Source of the DNA: JANQPX01 sp039197065
GTDB taxonomy: Bacteria; Pseudomonadota; Alphaproteobacteria; Geminicoccales; Geminicoccaceae
Direction of reading: 5' to 3'
Assembly (NCBI GenBank): GCA_039197065.1
Contig: JBCCUL010000008.1
Coordinates: forward strand, 232,401 to 296,400
DNA: 64,000 nt
The first letter of the stretch is position 1; each line of letters opens with the position of its first letter. The notes under the pieces are model-generated. The model saw only the letters and a program-made list of their open reading frames with translations. It was not told the DNA's origin and made no database searches. Of the stretch, positions 34,221-43,899 are shown one piece after another. The translations under genes and the position numbers were made by a program.

Positions 34221-35225
34221 GTGGCGCTCCTCGATATCAAGAACCTGACCGTCGAATTCTCGACCATGCATGGTCCTTTCAAGGCGGTTGACGGGATCAG
34301 CCTGGAGGTCGATCAAGGCGAGGTGCTTGCCATCGTAGGCGAGAGCGGGTCGGGCAAGAGCGTCTCGATGCTCGCCTTGATGGGCCTCCTTCCCTGGACC
34401 GCCAAGGTCACCGCCGATCACATGACCTTCGCCGGACAGAACTTGCTGGGCCTGTCCGCGGGTGCCCGCAGGCGCCTGATCGGCAAGGATTTGGCGATGA
34501 TCTTCCAGGAGCCGATGACGTCGCTCAATCCTTGCTTCACCGTCGGTTTTCAGCTGACCGAAGGCATCAAGACCCATCTCGGCGGATCGCGCGCGGACCA
34601 CCGCAGGCGGGCCGTCGAGTTGCTTGACCTAGTGGGCATCCCATCACCCGAGCAGCGCCTGTCCGCCTTTCCGCATCAGCTATCCGGCGGCATGAACCAA
34701 CGGGTGATGATCGCGATCGCGATAGCCTGCAACCCCAAGCTCCTGATTGCTGATGAGCCGACCACGGCGCTCGACGTCACCATCCAGGCCCAGATCCTCG
34801 ACCTGCTCCTCGATCTGCAAAAAGAGCGCGAGATGGCCTTGATCCTGATCACCCATGACATGGCGGTGGTCGCCGAAACGGCGGAGCGGGTGAACGTGCA
34901 ATATGCCGGTCAGCAGGTGGAGATGCAGCCGGTCGAAAGTCTCTTCGAAACGCCGCGCCACCCCTATACCGCAGCCCTGCTCAACGCCTTGCCTGAACGC
35001 GCCGAGACCAAGCTGCTGCCGACCATACCCGGCATCGTCCCGGGAGCCGGCGATCGTCCGAGCGGCTGCCTGTTTCACCCCCGCTGCCGCTTCGCCGACC
35101 GACGCTGCGAGGAGGCGGAACCCATCTTTTCGGACCTGCCCGGCGAGACCAAAAGCCGTGCACGTTGCCACTACCCGCTGGATGATCTGGGGCAGCCGCA
35201 AGCCGACAAGGGCGCTTCGGCATGA
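34221..35225 (+). CDS. dppD: dipeptide ABC transporter ATPase DppD
   Basis: 334 residues from a GTG at 34221, three bases after dppC, with GAGGAG upstream. Walker A 'GESGSGKS', signature 'LSGGMNQRVMIA', Walker B 'LLIADEPTTALD' and the H-loop 'THDMAVV' are intact. The C-terminal oligopeptide-transporter extension carries the cysteine pattern 'GCLFHPRCRFADRRC', which in this family can hold an iron-sulfur cluster. It powers uptake together with DppF. Confidence 0.95.
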   Translation: MALLDIKNLTVEFSTMHGPFKAVDGISLEVDQGEVLAIVGESGSGKSVSMLALMGLLPWTAKVTADHMTFAGQNLLGLSAGARRRLIGKDLAMIFQEPMTSLNPCFTVGFQLTEGIKTHLGGSRADHRRRAVELLDLVGIPSPEQRLSAFPHQLSGGMNQRVMIAIAIACNPKLLIADEPTTALDVTIQAQILDLLLDLQKEREMALILITHDMAVVAETAERVNVQYAGQQVEMQPVESLFETPRHPYTAALLNALPERAETKLLPTIPGIVPGAGDRPSGCLFHPRCRFADRRCEEAEPIFSDLPGETKSRARCHYPLDDLGQPQADKGASA

Positions 35226-35248
35226 ACGCGCGCGCCTCAGCCACCGCC

Positions 35249-35412
35249 TTAACCTTTTCTTCACCCCGGTCCGCTAACGTCGCCGTCTGGTCCATGCGAC
35301 CTTGGGAGTCCGCGCCTGCGCGAGAAATCTCTTGGGCGGTCGGATTCCCAGGGTCGCATGGACCATCGAACCTGGCGGCGATGATCGCTCAACAGGGTGA
35401 AAAAACGGTTAA
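35249..35412. repeat. TTAACC-hairpin-GGTTAA palindromic element, copy 2 (between dppD and dppF)
   Basis: Arm 35287-35312 pairs with 35341-35365 through 25 bases, allowing G-U. TTAACC lies 32 bases before the stem (35249-35254) and GGTTAA 41 bases after it (35407-35412). GANTC sites are present in both arms (35306-35310, 35343-35347). Relative to copy 1 there is a T-A to C-G compensatory change. The element fills most of the 322-base gap in the middle of the operon. Confidence 0.8.
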
Positions 35413-35547
35413 CTCTGTAGCGGGCGAATGTCGCGACGGGGTGGCCTTCAATCGGCCGACAAGGATGCATCCAGCATCATGGCCGATCGTCGCGTTCGGC
35501 CGCCGTATCCATAGCGACCATGCGCCGACCAGCGAGAGGCTCTACTC

Positions 35548-36558
35548 ATGAGCCTTGATACCGGGGATATAGCGGTGCCTGTCCTGATCGCGGACAATCT
35601 CAGCCGTCATTACCGCGTGTCCCGGGGGCTGTTCAAAGGCGAGGCGACGCTTCAGGCTCTTCGCAGGGCAAGCTTCGTCATGACGCCTGGCAAGACGCTC
35701 GCGGTGGTCGGCGAAAGCGGCTGCGGCAAGAGCACACTCGCCCGCCTCATCACGATGATCGAGCCGGCGACGGCCGGGGCGTTAACGCTGGACGGTATCG
35801 AGGTCGCCGGCGCCAGCGATGAACAGCGCCGAGATCTCCGAAAGACCGTGCAGATCGTTTTTCAGGATCCCTACGGTTCGCTCAATCCAAGAAAGAAAAT
35901 CTCGTCGATCCTGTCAGAACCGCTCGAGGTTAACACCTCCATGGACGCTGCCGAGCGCCAGGCTGCGGTCCTGGACGTCATGGCCAAGGTCGGTCTTCGG
36001 CCCGAGCATGCCAGCCGCTACCCGCATATGTTCTCCGGCGGTCAGCGGCAGCGGATCGCGGTTGCGCGCGCCTTGATGCTGAGGCCGAAAATCCTGGTGC
36101 TCGACGAGCCGGTTTCAGCCCTGGACGTCTCGATCCAGGCTCAGGTTCTGAACCTCCTGATCGAGATCCAGCAGGAATTCGAGCTCGCCTATCTCTTCAT
36201 CTCCCACGATCTTTCCGTGGTCCGGCATGTCGCTGACGAGGTGATGGTGATGTATCTCGGTCAGCCGGTCGAACAGGGTCCGAGAGATCTCCTGTTCGAG
36301 CGACCGCTTCACCCCTACACCCAGGCCTTGCAGGCCAGCAGCCCGAGCACCGATCCGAAAAAGCGAAGCAGGCGTCTCGCCATCAGGGGCGAACTCCCCT
36401 CCCCGCTCGACCCGCCGTCCGGCTGCGCCTTTCACCCGCGCTGCCCGTTCGCCAATGAGCGCTGCGCGAAGGAAATGCCGGAACTTCAGGCCTTTGAGGG
36501 CAGCGCTCACCGCCATGCCTGCCATGCCATCGAGGAAGGCCGGCTGGCGAAAGCCTGA
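35548..36558 (+). CDS. dppF: dipeptide ABC transporter ATPase DppF
   Basis: 336 residues; GAGAGG precedes the ATG. Walker A 'GESGCGKST', 'FQDPYGSLNPRKKISSIL', signature 'FSGGQRQRIAVARA', Walker B 'ILVLDEPVSALD' and H-loop 'SHDLSVV' are all intact. The C-terminal extension with 'GCAFHPRCPFANERC' matches the DppF/OppF family. It is the last gene of the dpp operon but is separated from dppD by the palindromic element, so it may depend on a second transcript. Confidence 0.95.
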   Translation: MSLDTGDIAVPVLIADNLSRHYRVSRGLFKGEATLQALRRASFVMTPGKTLAVVGESGCGKSTLARLITMIEPATAGALTLDGIEVAGASDEQRRDLRKTVQIVFQDPYGSLNPRKKISSILSEPLEVNTSMDAAERQAAVLDVMAKVGLRPEHASRYPHMFSGGQRQRIAVARALMLRPKILVLDEPVSALDVSIQAQVLNLLIEIQQEFELAYLFISHDLSVVRHVADEVMVMYLGQPVEQGPRDLLFERPLHPYTQALQASSPSTDPKKRSRRLAIRGELPSPLDPPSGCAFHPRCPFANERCAKEMPELQAFEGSAHRHACHAIEEGRLAKA

Positions 36559-36741
36559 GCAGACGTTCACCGGATAAAGATCAGAGCCGATCCCGCCGGA
36601 TGTCGCCTAGTCTGTTCGATCTTCCTGAACGTCTCGGATTCGTCACAGGTGACAGCGATCTCGTGGGCCTTGAACGGGCAATGAACTTCCTCGATCCTCA
36701 CTCGCGCCATGAACGACAACAAAGCGCTATTTGGAGGATGA

Positions 36742-37062
36742 ATGATCAGATCGATTAAGATCGTCGCACCGACACTCTTCGCCTTGCTCCTTACCGCCTG
36801 TGCAAGCTTCGTAACGCCGGTCGCCGTGCTGGCGCCTCAACCGGAGCATAAAGGCGCCGAGCCGGACAAGATCGGCGTTGCCTGCGCCAAGACGATCCTT
36901 TGGGTTTTCTCCTATGGCGACTCACATATCAGCAAAGCCAAAGAGATGGGAGGCATCACCGACATCGCGACCGTCGAGGTCATGTATAAGGTTCTCCTCG
37001 CCGATTTCTTCCCGCTGGATTTCTATCGGAAGCAATGTACGGAAGTCGCGGGCTACTCATAG
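36742..37062 (+). CDS. TRL-like lipoprotein
   Basis: 106 residues with a strong GGAGG before the ATG. A lipoprotein signal peptide ends in the lipobox 'LLTAC' (Cys20). The mature part, 'GVACAKTILWVFSYGDSHISKAKEMGGITDIATVEV', matches the TRL-like family (tRNA-associated locus proteins), small envelope lipoproteins of unknown role. No tRNA gene is nearby in the window. It is convergent with the SDR gene, 20 bases away. Confidence 0.75.
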   Translation: MIRSIKIVAPTLFALLLTACASFVTPVAVLAPQPEHKGAEPDKIGVACAKTILWVFSYGDSHISKAKEMGGITDIATVEVMYKVLLADFFPLDFYRKQCTEVAGYS

Positions 37063-37082
37063 AAGCCCGAGGGCCGCGCCAC

Positions 37083-37814
37083 TCAGCCGTTCGCAACGCC
37101 TCCATCGACATTGATCACCTGGCCGGTGATGAAGCTCGAGCCCGGGCCGAGAAGAAACTGGATGACGGTTCCGATCTCGTGCGGCTGGCCGAAGCGTTTG
37201 AGTGCGGTTTCGGCGATCAGCACCTTGCGACGGCGTTCCTCGGCGAGCAGATGCTCGGGCATACGGGTTTCGATGATGCCGGGCGCCAGGCCGTTGACCA
37301 GCGTGTTGGGTCCCAGCTTCTTGGCAAGGGCGCGCACCAGGCCGACGATCCCGCCTTTAGCCGCTGTATAGGCGATGTGGTCGAAGGAGCCTCGCCTGAA
37401 CGCCACAGAACTTACGAAGATCATCCGGCTTTCATGTCCGTCCAGCCTCGGCCGGCAGGCGGCCGCCATATCGAAGGCGTTGGTGAGGTTGGCAGCGATC
37501 ACGTCGTTCCAGATCGGCCGGGACGCCGAATCGAGATCGTCGGCCAGAAACACGCCAGCGAGATGGACCAGCCCGTAGATCGGCTGTTTCACCACCTCGA
37601 GCGCCGCTTCGCAGGCGTCCGGCGAGGCGATGTCCGAAACCGCCGTCGTCACCCTCGTCCCGCCATCCAAATCGGCGACGAGCTGCTCCAGCCCATCGCC
37701 ATCGGGATCGATCAGGTGAAGAAGAGCGCCATCGTTGAGGAGTATCTCCGCCGTCGCCCTGGCAATACCGCCAGCGCCACCGGTCATCACAATCGTTCGA
37801 TCAGCAAGCGTCAT
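37083..37814 (-). CDS. short-chain dehydrogenase/reductase
   Basis: 243 residues from 'MTLADRTIVMTGG'; an in-frame start 12 codons upstream is possible. The cofactor motif is 'TGGAGGIARA', slightly off the usual TGxxxGxG. 'LVHLAGVF' stands for NNAG, and the catalytic Ser and Tyr-x3-Lys are in 'VSSVAFRRGSFDHIAYTAAKGG'. The C-terminal 'GQVINVDGGVA' is standard. Substrate unknown. It lies downstream of, and co-directional with, the iron-dependent alcohol dehydrogenase gene 71 bases away, so they may be one unit. Confidence 0.88.
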   Translation of the reverse strand: MTLADRTIVMTGGAGGIARATAEILLNDGALLHLIDPDGDGLEQLVADLDGGTRVTTAVSDIASPDACEAALEVVKQPIYGLVHLAGVFLADDLDSASRPIWNDVIAANLTNAFDMAAACRPRLDGHESRMIFVSSVAFRRGSFDHIAYTAAKGGIVGLVRALAKKLGPNTLVNGLAPGIIETRMPEHLLAEERRRKVLIAETALKRFGQPHEIGTVIQFLLGPGSSFITGQVINVDGGVANG

Positions 37815-37885
37815 TCCAGTTTTCCAATCTGATATGCCAAGATCATACAAGTAAACCCTGCCCGCGATTGCGGGCCGGGCGCGGG

Positions 37886-39055
37886 CTAAAAGGCCATGTC
37901 GAGGATGTCGCGAATCTGGTCGCCGTCAGTGATCGCCCGCGGGTTCTGACTAACGAACAGATTGGTGAGCGATCCCTCGATGATCGCAGGAAAATGCTTC
38001 TTCTCGACACCGACCTCGCGCAGCGTACCGGGCTGTCCAAGATCCTGTACGAGTTCGGCGACCGCGTCGCCCGCCTCCAGATCCCGGCGATCCATCGCTG
38101 CCGCCACAGTCTTTTGCTGGTCGGCATTGACCGCATGGTTGTAGCGCAAAACGCTCGGCAGCATCACACAGCTGCAATGGCCGTGCGGCACGCCTGCCAC
38201 CGCGCCAAGCTGATGGCCGATGCCATGGCTGGCGCCCCAGGGGATACGACCGAGCCCGGTGGTCGAAAGCCAGACACCCATCTGGCTTTCCAGCCTGGCA
38301 TCGAGATCGTCCGGTTCTTCGCGATTGCGCCGGAGCGAGGTCGCCAGCATGGCAAGACCGCGCGCCGCGGTGGCGTCGGTGAAGGGCTGGGGCGCTTTGG
38401 AGCAGAGTGTCTCGATCGCGTGATCGACGGCGCGCATGCCGGTCGAAAGCCAAAGCCATTCCGGCGTATGCACGGTCATCTCAGCGTCGAGAATGACGGC
38501 GTCGCCGCCGATCTCGCGGCCAGTATAGAGATGCTTGACCTGACTCTTCTGATCGATCGCCGCCCCGAGATTACTGAACTCCGCCCCCGACAAGGTCGTC
38601 GGCACGATGATCTGCCGCATCGGCGGGCTGGCGACGGCCGGCGCGTTGACCTTGCCGCCGGGTTCAACGCGGATGTGATAATCGTCGAAGGCCTCGACGC
38701 TGCGGATGTCTTCCGCGAGCGCTACCAGCATGACCTTCACGGTGTCGACCGGCGTGCCGCCGCCGATGGTGACGATCAGATCCGGCGATGCCGAGCGCAC
38801 GGCCTCGGCGAGGCTCAGGACACTTTCGCGCGGCACATGGGCGACGGTCTCGTCAAAAAGGCCGACAGCCTTCTCCCCGAGCGCCGTCCGTATCCGATCG
38901 ACCGCATCCGTCTCTCGACTGAGCGTCTTACTGGCGACCAGAAAAATGCGAGACGCATTACGACGTTCGGCCTCTTCTGCGACCGCTTCGGCGGCCGGCC
39001 TTCCGAAGATCACACGCTCCTGCGCAAGGAACGGGTACTCGCCAACCCTGCTCAT
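37886..39055 (-). CDS. iron-containing alcohol dehydrogenase family protein
   Basis: 389 residues with GGGAGGCGAGG before the ATG. The NAD-binding 'IVTIGGGTPVDTVKVMLV' (~93-110) and 'VPTTLSGAEFSNLGA' are followed by the metal-binding part: His in 'TGMRAVDHAIETL', 'SHGIGHQLGAVAGVPHGHCSCVMLP' provides further histidines. The layout is close to the maleylacetate reductase/butanol dehydrogenase branch. Without ring-cleavage genes nearby, maleylacetate reductase is only one option. It probably precedes the SDR gene in a transcript. Confidence 0.85.
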   Translation of the reverse strand: MSRVGEYPFLAQERVIFGRPAAEAVAEEAERRNASRIFLVASKTLSRETDAVDRIRTALGEKAVGLFDETVAHVPRESVLSLAEAVRSASPDLIVTIGGGTPVDTVKVMLVALAEDIRSVEAFDDYHIRVEPGGKVNAPAVASPPMRQIIVPTTLSGAEFSNLGAAIDQKSQVKHLYTGREIGGDAVILDAEMTVHTPEWLWLSTGMRAVDHAIETLCSKAPQPFTDATAARGLAMLATSLRRNREEPDDLDARLESQMGVWLSTTGLGRIPWGASHGIGHQLGAVAGVPHGHCSCVMLPSVLRYNHAVNADQQKTVAAAMDRRDLEAGDAVAELVQDLGQPGTLREVGVEKKHFPAIIEGSLTNLFVSQNPRAITDGDQIRDILDMAF

Positions 39056-39231
39056 AGGCCTCGCCTCCCAGACTTCCAGCCCATGTCAATTACGGCCTCT
39101 ACCTGGCGACAGGTCAAGTAAAGAGGCAGCTTTCTCGGAACCGCCTCATCACATCAATCCACGTTCATGCCTTGTTCATTGCGCAGGTCCGATGGTGGCG
39201 ACGACCTTGTCGAAACCGGGAATGAGACGCC

Positions 39232-40068
39232 ATGAACAGTCGATTTGACCTGAGCGACCTTCGCCCCTTCATGCTGGGCTGCATGCTCGCCGCCTCGCTC
39301 GCAGTCGCCGGCTGCGGCGGTCATTCAATCCAGACAACATCCGGGAAAGCCTATCTGGAGAAACACAACGTCGCGAGCCCGGCTCCGATCCGCGCTGAGT
39401 CGAAGAGTTACAGAGCGGTGAGATTCGATGAAGCCCTTCGTCAGGTCGCCTCCATTGAACCGACGCTGACATTCCCGGCGAGAATCGGCATTGTAAAAAT
39501 AGGAACTGACGGAACGCCGACACCCCTATATCCGGAAGAGGTCGAAGCTTGGTCCGAGATGGCGGCCGGCCTCGGCAGTGACTATGGCACCTTCTTGCCG
39601 ATCAATCCCCTGGTCTATGATCAGGCCCTGTCCGAAGCGGCGAATACTGGGCTCCTCGTGCGCACAACTGGGTTGGAGAAGATCCGCCTCGCGGCAGCCC
39701 GCCAGCATCTGGACGCGATCATCGCCTATGAGACCAGCAGTCAAGCGACGAGGAAAGCCAATGCCCTGGCCTTCGGCGACCTGACGATCATCGGCGCCTT
39801 TGTGCTACCTTCGCGCAAGATCGAAAGCGAAGGCTATGCTGCCGGTATCATTCTCGATCCGATCTCCGGCTATCCCTATGGACAAGTCGAAGCGGCAGCG
39901 GTGGACAGCGCTCACACTACATGGGTGAACAAAAGTGAAAAGAAGGTTGACGTCCAGCGCAATACCGAGATCGGCGCTTCGGTGGCTTTGGCTGAGGAGA
40001 CCGGAAAGGCCTTGCAAAAACTCCGCCTAGCCCTTGCCGAGCAACGATCGGCGGCAATCGAAAAGTGA
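39232..40068 (+). CDS. putative lipoprotein, function unknown
   Basis: 278 residues. The N-terminus has a hydrophobic helix ending in 'LAVAGC', a lipobox (Cys27). The mature protein contains two repeated alpha/beta motifs with 'RIGIVKIG' and 'LDAIIAYET', a pattern seen in envelope lipoproteins with an ABP-like (TPM- or CsgG-like) fold, followed by a C-terminal helix. I cannot assign a family. It is convergent with the beta-barrel gene, 55 bases apart. Confidence 0.6.
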   Translation: MNSRFDLSDLRPFMLGCMLAASLAVAGCGGHSIQTTSGKAYLEKHNVASPAPIRAESKSYRAVRFDEALRQVASIEPTLTFPARIGIVKIGTDGTPTPLYPEEVEAWSEMAAGLGSDYGTFLPINPLVYDQALSEAANTGLLVRTTGLEKIRLAAARQHLDAIIAYETSSQATRKANALAFGDLTIIGAFVLPSRKIESEGYAAGIILDPISGYPYGQVEAAAVDSAHTTWVNKSEKKVDVQRNTEIGASVALAEETGKALQKLRLALAEQRSAAIEK

Positions 40069-40123
40069 CGTGATGCCATGACTGGCGGCTCGTCCGAGAG
40101 AATCTCCCGAAGTGGTCGAGCCC

Positions 40124-41425
40124 CTAATAGCTGAGCGTCACACCGACGGAGATGAGATTGCGATAGAACTCGGCGTCCTCGTCGCTGGAGAAGCGTTGGC
40201 TGAAACGGTAGCTCGACGTCAGCACGGCATGCTCGGCAAGTCGGTAACCGAAGGTCAGACCGGCGATCAAGGTCTTGTCGGTCCGATCGAGATCCGAAAG
40301 ACGAGCGACATTGAGGCCAAGCGTCGAGGATAGAGCCGATCGGCTGCCAAGGCTCAGACTATGGCCGAGCGTTGCCGAAGCCGCCGTCCGTTTGCGCGCG
40401 TCTTCGCCGTCCTGGATCGAAAGGTCGAGGCTGCGTCTGGCGCTTAGATCGAGGGTGGTGCCATTGCCCGGCGACCAGGTCAGAGCGGCCGTGCCGGTGG
40501 CGCTGTCTTCGTTCTCCCGATCGGGGTCATCGAACGAGACGAACGCGTAGCCGAGCGACGCGCGCGTCGTAACGGTGCGGCTTGCCCGATAGCCGGCGCC
40601 GAATTGAAAGCCGACCCTTTCAGCATCCCGGCTTTCACCGTCGTCGGCGACATCCTGATCGAAATTGGAATATCGGTAGCTCGGCCCCATGGAGAGTGTC
40701 AGATTATCCGACCAGGCCAATCTGAGCCTACCGCTCAGGCCATAGGCCGTGCTGTCCCGATCGTCGAAATCGTCCCCCTCCAGATCGCGGCGCGAAACGG
40801 TGGCGTCGACGCCGAAGCCCAGCTTTTCGCCAGAGGCGTCATAACCGATGCCGGCATTGATGAGGTGGATCGGCGTGTCGCCGTCATCGTCCTCTGCATC
40901 GACGCTCTCATCGTCCTCCACGTCCCGGCTATAGGTGAGCGAGGCATTGATCTTTCTCGTTCTGGAAAGATCGATCCGCCCGTCGGCGCCGACCTGCCAG
41001 TCGAAGAAGTCATCGCCGTTGTTATTCAAGGCCGTCCCTGTGCTGGCGCCGGCTTCAAGGCCTATTCTGTGCCGTGCATAGGTCGACTCGGCGCGGATCG
41101 ACGGTGAAAAGGTCAGGAAGACATCTTCGTCACGATCGGTGTCGTCGGCTTCGACATTATCGTCATACAGCATGCCAAGGGACGCCTGGCCGCCCAGTGC
41201 GAAGTCGCCCAGACGCAAACGGCTTGGCTGCTGCAGGGAGGGCGGCACGCTGCCGCCGCCGAAATACCCCCGCTGGTTGACCTCAGGCGACGCCGTCGGA
41301 AGCAGCGGATCGGATGGCGCCTCCTGGTCATCGTCGGCAGCGACAGGTGTCGCGGCCAGGATAGACGTCGTGAGCAGGACGGCCAGGAGCTGTGGCAAGG
41401 GAGGAGAGCGATCGGGCGTCATCAC
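40124..41425 (-). CDS. outer-membrane beta-barrel protein of an EPS-type locus
   Basis: 433 residues starting GTG (41425) or ATG (41422). A Sec signal peptide ends near 'VAADDDQ'. After a polar linker, 'LRLGDFALGGQASLGMLYDDNVEADDTDRDED' starts a long series of alternating-residue beta strands that ends in an aromatic residue ('VGVTLSY'), the C-terminal signal of outer-membrane proteins. 'YDDNV' near the first strand is typical of the putative beta-barrel porin 2 group found in exopolysaccharide loci. It is divergent from prsK, so an EPS export or anchoring role is inferred. Confidence 0.8.
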   Translation of the reverse strand: MMTPDRSPPLPQLLAVLLTTSILAATPVAADDDQEAPSDPLLPTASPEVNQRGYFGGGSVPPSLQQPSRLRLGDFALGGQASLGMLYDDNVEADDTDRDEDVFLTFSPSIRAESTYARHRIGLEAGASTGTALNNNGDDFFDWQVGADGRIDLSRTRKINASLTYSRDVEDDESVDAEDDDGDTPIHLINAGIGYDASGEKLGFGVDATVSRRDLEGDDFDDRDSTAYGLSGRLRLAWSDNLTLSMGPSYRYSNFDQDVADDGESRDAERVGFQFGAGYRASRTVTTRASLGYAFVSFDDPDRENEDSATGTAALTWSPGNGTTLDLSARRSLDLSIQDGEDARKRTAASATLGHSLSLGSRSALSSTLGLNVARLSDLDRTDKTLIAGLTFGYRLAEHAVLTSSYRFSQRFSSDEDAEFYRNLISVGVTLSY

Positions 41426-41757
41426 GATGGGAGCACCAACTTTTGGACCTCAAACCAAATTCAAAAACGGGATCACGCGCTTACTACCAAAAATGTATAT
41501 TGCTTTTCAATTTTTTAATTATAAATTGACAACACATAGACAAACATCGTTCGAATTGATGATCTTCTTGGAACGAATCAGACTAATCACCTGAAAAATC
41601 AGCGTTTTTCATCATGCTTTTCCCAAATAAGCGATATATCTCCAGATCCACACGCCATTGACGCGAGACCTTCATAGTTGTAAAAACCTCTCACTTTATC
41701 GACTTTAGATTGTTATCTGAGGTCACGCCTTTCATTGACAGCGATAGGGACAGCCGC
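41426..41757. other. AT-rich divergent promoter region between the barrel gene and prsK
   Basis: 332 bases, distinctly AT-rich, with no gene. It must hold the promoters for both directions. No sigma-54 -24/-12 element was recognised on either strand by eye. Confidence 0.5.
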
Positions 41758-43899
41758 GTGTTGACGGTCGGCGTCGGAAGCTACGGCATCGCTTGCATTG
41801 CCTGTCTCGGCCTGATCGCCCTGCTTTCAGTCCGATGGATCAGCCGCCATTGGACGATCATCGCGCTGGTCGCGATCACGCTGGTCTGGGCGGGTCTTGG
41901 CTTTGGCGCAGCGCTCGGCATCGATGGTTTCGAGGCCGCCTACGGCTTTTCGGATTTCTTCAGAAGCGCTGCCCTTATCCTTCTCGTAAGCTATGCACTG
42001 ATCCGGCTATCCGGCGGTTCCGCAAGCGGCCGCCGCGGGAGGGTCCTGGGCCTTTTGGCTCCGATGATCGGCGTTCTTGCTCTGGGCATCGGCGCACTCC
42101 AATGGGGCGGGCATGAGCGTGCTGCCACATTTGCGCCCATCGGCCAGATCGGGCTTGCGGTCACCGGCCTTTTTCTGATCGAGAACCTCTTCCAGACCAG
42201 CCGGCCGGATGCGCTCTGGTCGACGAAGCATCTTCTGATCGGCGCCGGCACGATCTTCGCGTTCGACCTCTTCTATTACACCGACGCGCTCTTGCTGCTG
42301 CGCGTCGACGACACCTTGCGCGCGGCGCAGCCGGTGATCGCCACGCTTGCCATGCCGCTGATCCTGGTCAGTGCAAGGCGCCTTCTCGACGTCCGCATCG
42401 ATGTCCCTGTTTCGCGCGGTCTCGTGGTCGGCACCACGGCGCTGCTGGCGTCCGGGATCTACATCCTCTCGGTCGCCGCGATCGCCTATCTGATCCGCGG
42501 TCTCGGCTGGGCCTGGGGTCCGACGCTGCAGCTCATCTTTCTGTTCGGCGCGGCGATGGTGCTGCTGGTGCTCTTGTCCTCGACCTCCCTTCGTCATGGC
42601 GGCCGGCGCTTCATCGAACGCAATCTCTTCACCTTCGCCTATGACTATCGGCGGGAATGGCTACGCCTGGTCGAAAGCATGGCGGCGGGTCCGCTCGACG
42701 GCGGACGGGATGCGCTGACGCTGGATCAGCGAGCGCTCAAGGCGACGGCCACGCTGATGGACGCCGATGGCGGCGCTCTCTTCATGCGCGGCAGCTCCGG
42801 GGACCTTCCTTACAAGACGAGCTGGAACATCGCACTCGAAGGCAGGTTGCCGAGTAACCCGCCGGCAGTTCTGCTCAGCGCGCTCTCGCCGGCGCGCCCG
42901 GCGATCGTGTTCGACGATCCCAAGGCCTTGCCTGCCGATCTCGCCGCATGGCCGGAGATCAGCGCCTGGCTGCGCGCCTTCAAGGATCCCTGGATCGCCC
43001 TTGCGCTCATCGCCCGAAACGAGGTGGTCGGCCTCGCACTCGTGACCCGCCCCCGGATGAAGCGCAGGCTCACCTTCGAAGATCTCGATATTCTCCAGAT
43101 CTTCGCGCATCAGCTCGGCAGCTATCTGACGGTCGAGGAACTGGCGCGGCATGTGGCCGAAACCGAGCATTTCGAACGCATGTCGAAACATGTGACCTTC
43201 GTCGCCCATGATCTGAAAAACGTGATCAGCCAGCTCTCCTTAGTCCTGCAGCAGGCCAAGGATCATGCCCATGATCCGGCCTTCGTCAGCGACACCTTCC
43301 TGACCATCGGCGATGCGGTCGAGCGCATGAAGCGCCTGATGCAGAAGGTGCAGGAGGGCGGGATGATGCCGCCCCTTCAGCCCGTCGACCTTACAGACAT
43401 AGCACAGGAGCTCGAAGCGCTCGGCCGCGTTCGAAAGCTGGAAGCCTTTGCCGACGGCATCGAGGTGAACGCCGAACCCGCAATCCTCCGCGCTTTGCTC
43501 GATCACATCATCGACAACGCCTGGGAAGCCAGCGCCTCCGAGGCGGTCGACACGGCCGACGGCGCGAACGAGGACGCTGAGGTCACGTTAAGCCTTCGAA
43601 CCGAAGGCGGCTTTGCAGTGCTCGAGATCATCGACCAGGGCATCGGCATGAGGGCCGATTTCATCGCATCAGAGCTGTTCAAGCCCTTCACGTCCACCAA
43701 GAAAGCCGGCTTCGGCATCGGCATGTATCAGTGCCGCGACTGGATCCAGCGCTGGCAGGGACGGCTGGAGGTGGAGAGCGAACCCGGCCTTGGCAGCACA
43801 ATCAGGGTGATCCTGCCGCTTAGCGAGCGAACGCGCTCGAAGACCGGCGATGCCTCCCTATCCATCAGCAACGAGCGAGCGGAGGAACGCGCCGCATGA
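41758..43899 (+). CDS. prsK: PrsK-type sensor histidine kinase (XrtA/PEP-CTERM system)
   Basis: 713 residues from a GTG at 41758 with AGGGAC upstream; a TTG at 41710 extends it by 16 residues without a ribosome-binding site. Eight or so transmembrane helices (~5-275) form the sensor, followed by a GAF-like region (~320-460). The kinase core shows His484 in 'FVAHDLKNVISQLSLVLQQAK', the N-box 'DHIIDNAWEAS' (Asn near 587), 'IDQGIGM' and 'TSTKKAGFGIGMYQCRDW'. This composition is the one described for PrsK, the kinase found beside PEP-CTERM/exosortase EPS loci. It overlaps prsR by four bases (ATGA). Confidence 0.9.
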   Translation: MLTVGVGSYGIACIACLGLIALLSVRWISRHWTIIALVAITLVWAGLGFGAALGIDGFEAAYGFSDFFRSAALILLVSYALIRLSGGSASGRRGRVLGLLAPMIGVLALGIGALQWGGHERAATFAPIGQIGLAVTGLFLIENLFQTSRPDALWSTKHLLIGAGTIFAFDLFYYTDALLLLRVDDTLRAAQPVIATLAMPLILVSARRLLDVRIDVPVSRGLVVGTTALLASGIYILSVAAIAYLIRGLGWAWGPTLQLIFLFGAAMVLLVLLSSTSLRHGGRRFIERNLFTFAYDYRREWLRLVESMAAGPLDGGRDALTLDQRALKATATLMDADGGALFMRGSSGDLPYKTSWNIALEGRLPSNPPAVLLSALSPARPAIVFDDPKALPADLAAWPEISAWLRAFKDPWIALALIARNEVVGLALVTRPRMKRRLTFEDLDILQIFAHQLGSYLTVEELARHVAETEHFERMSKHVTFVAHDLKNVISQLSLVLQQAKDHAHDPAFVSDTFLTIGDAVERMKRLMQKVQEGGMMPPLQPVDLTDIAQELEALGRVRKLEAFADGIEVNAEPAILRALLDHIIDNAWEASASEAVDTADGANEDAEVTLSLRTEGGFAVLEIIDQGIGMRADFIASELFKPFTSTKKAGFGIGMYQCRDWIQRWQGRLEVESEPGLGSTIRVILPLSERTRSKTGDASLSISNERAEERAA

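Noticed and set aside
40087..40122. GGCTCG/CGAGCC inverted repeat between two convergent genes
   Set aside because: Only six base pairs with a 24-base loop and no T-run; not distinguishable from chance.
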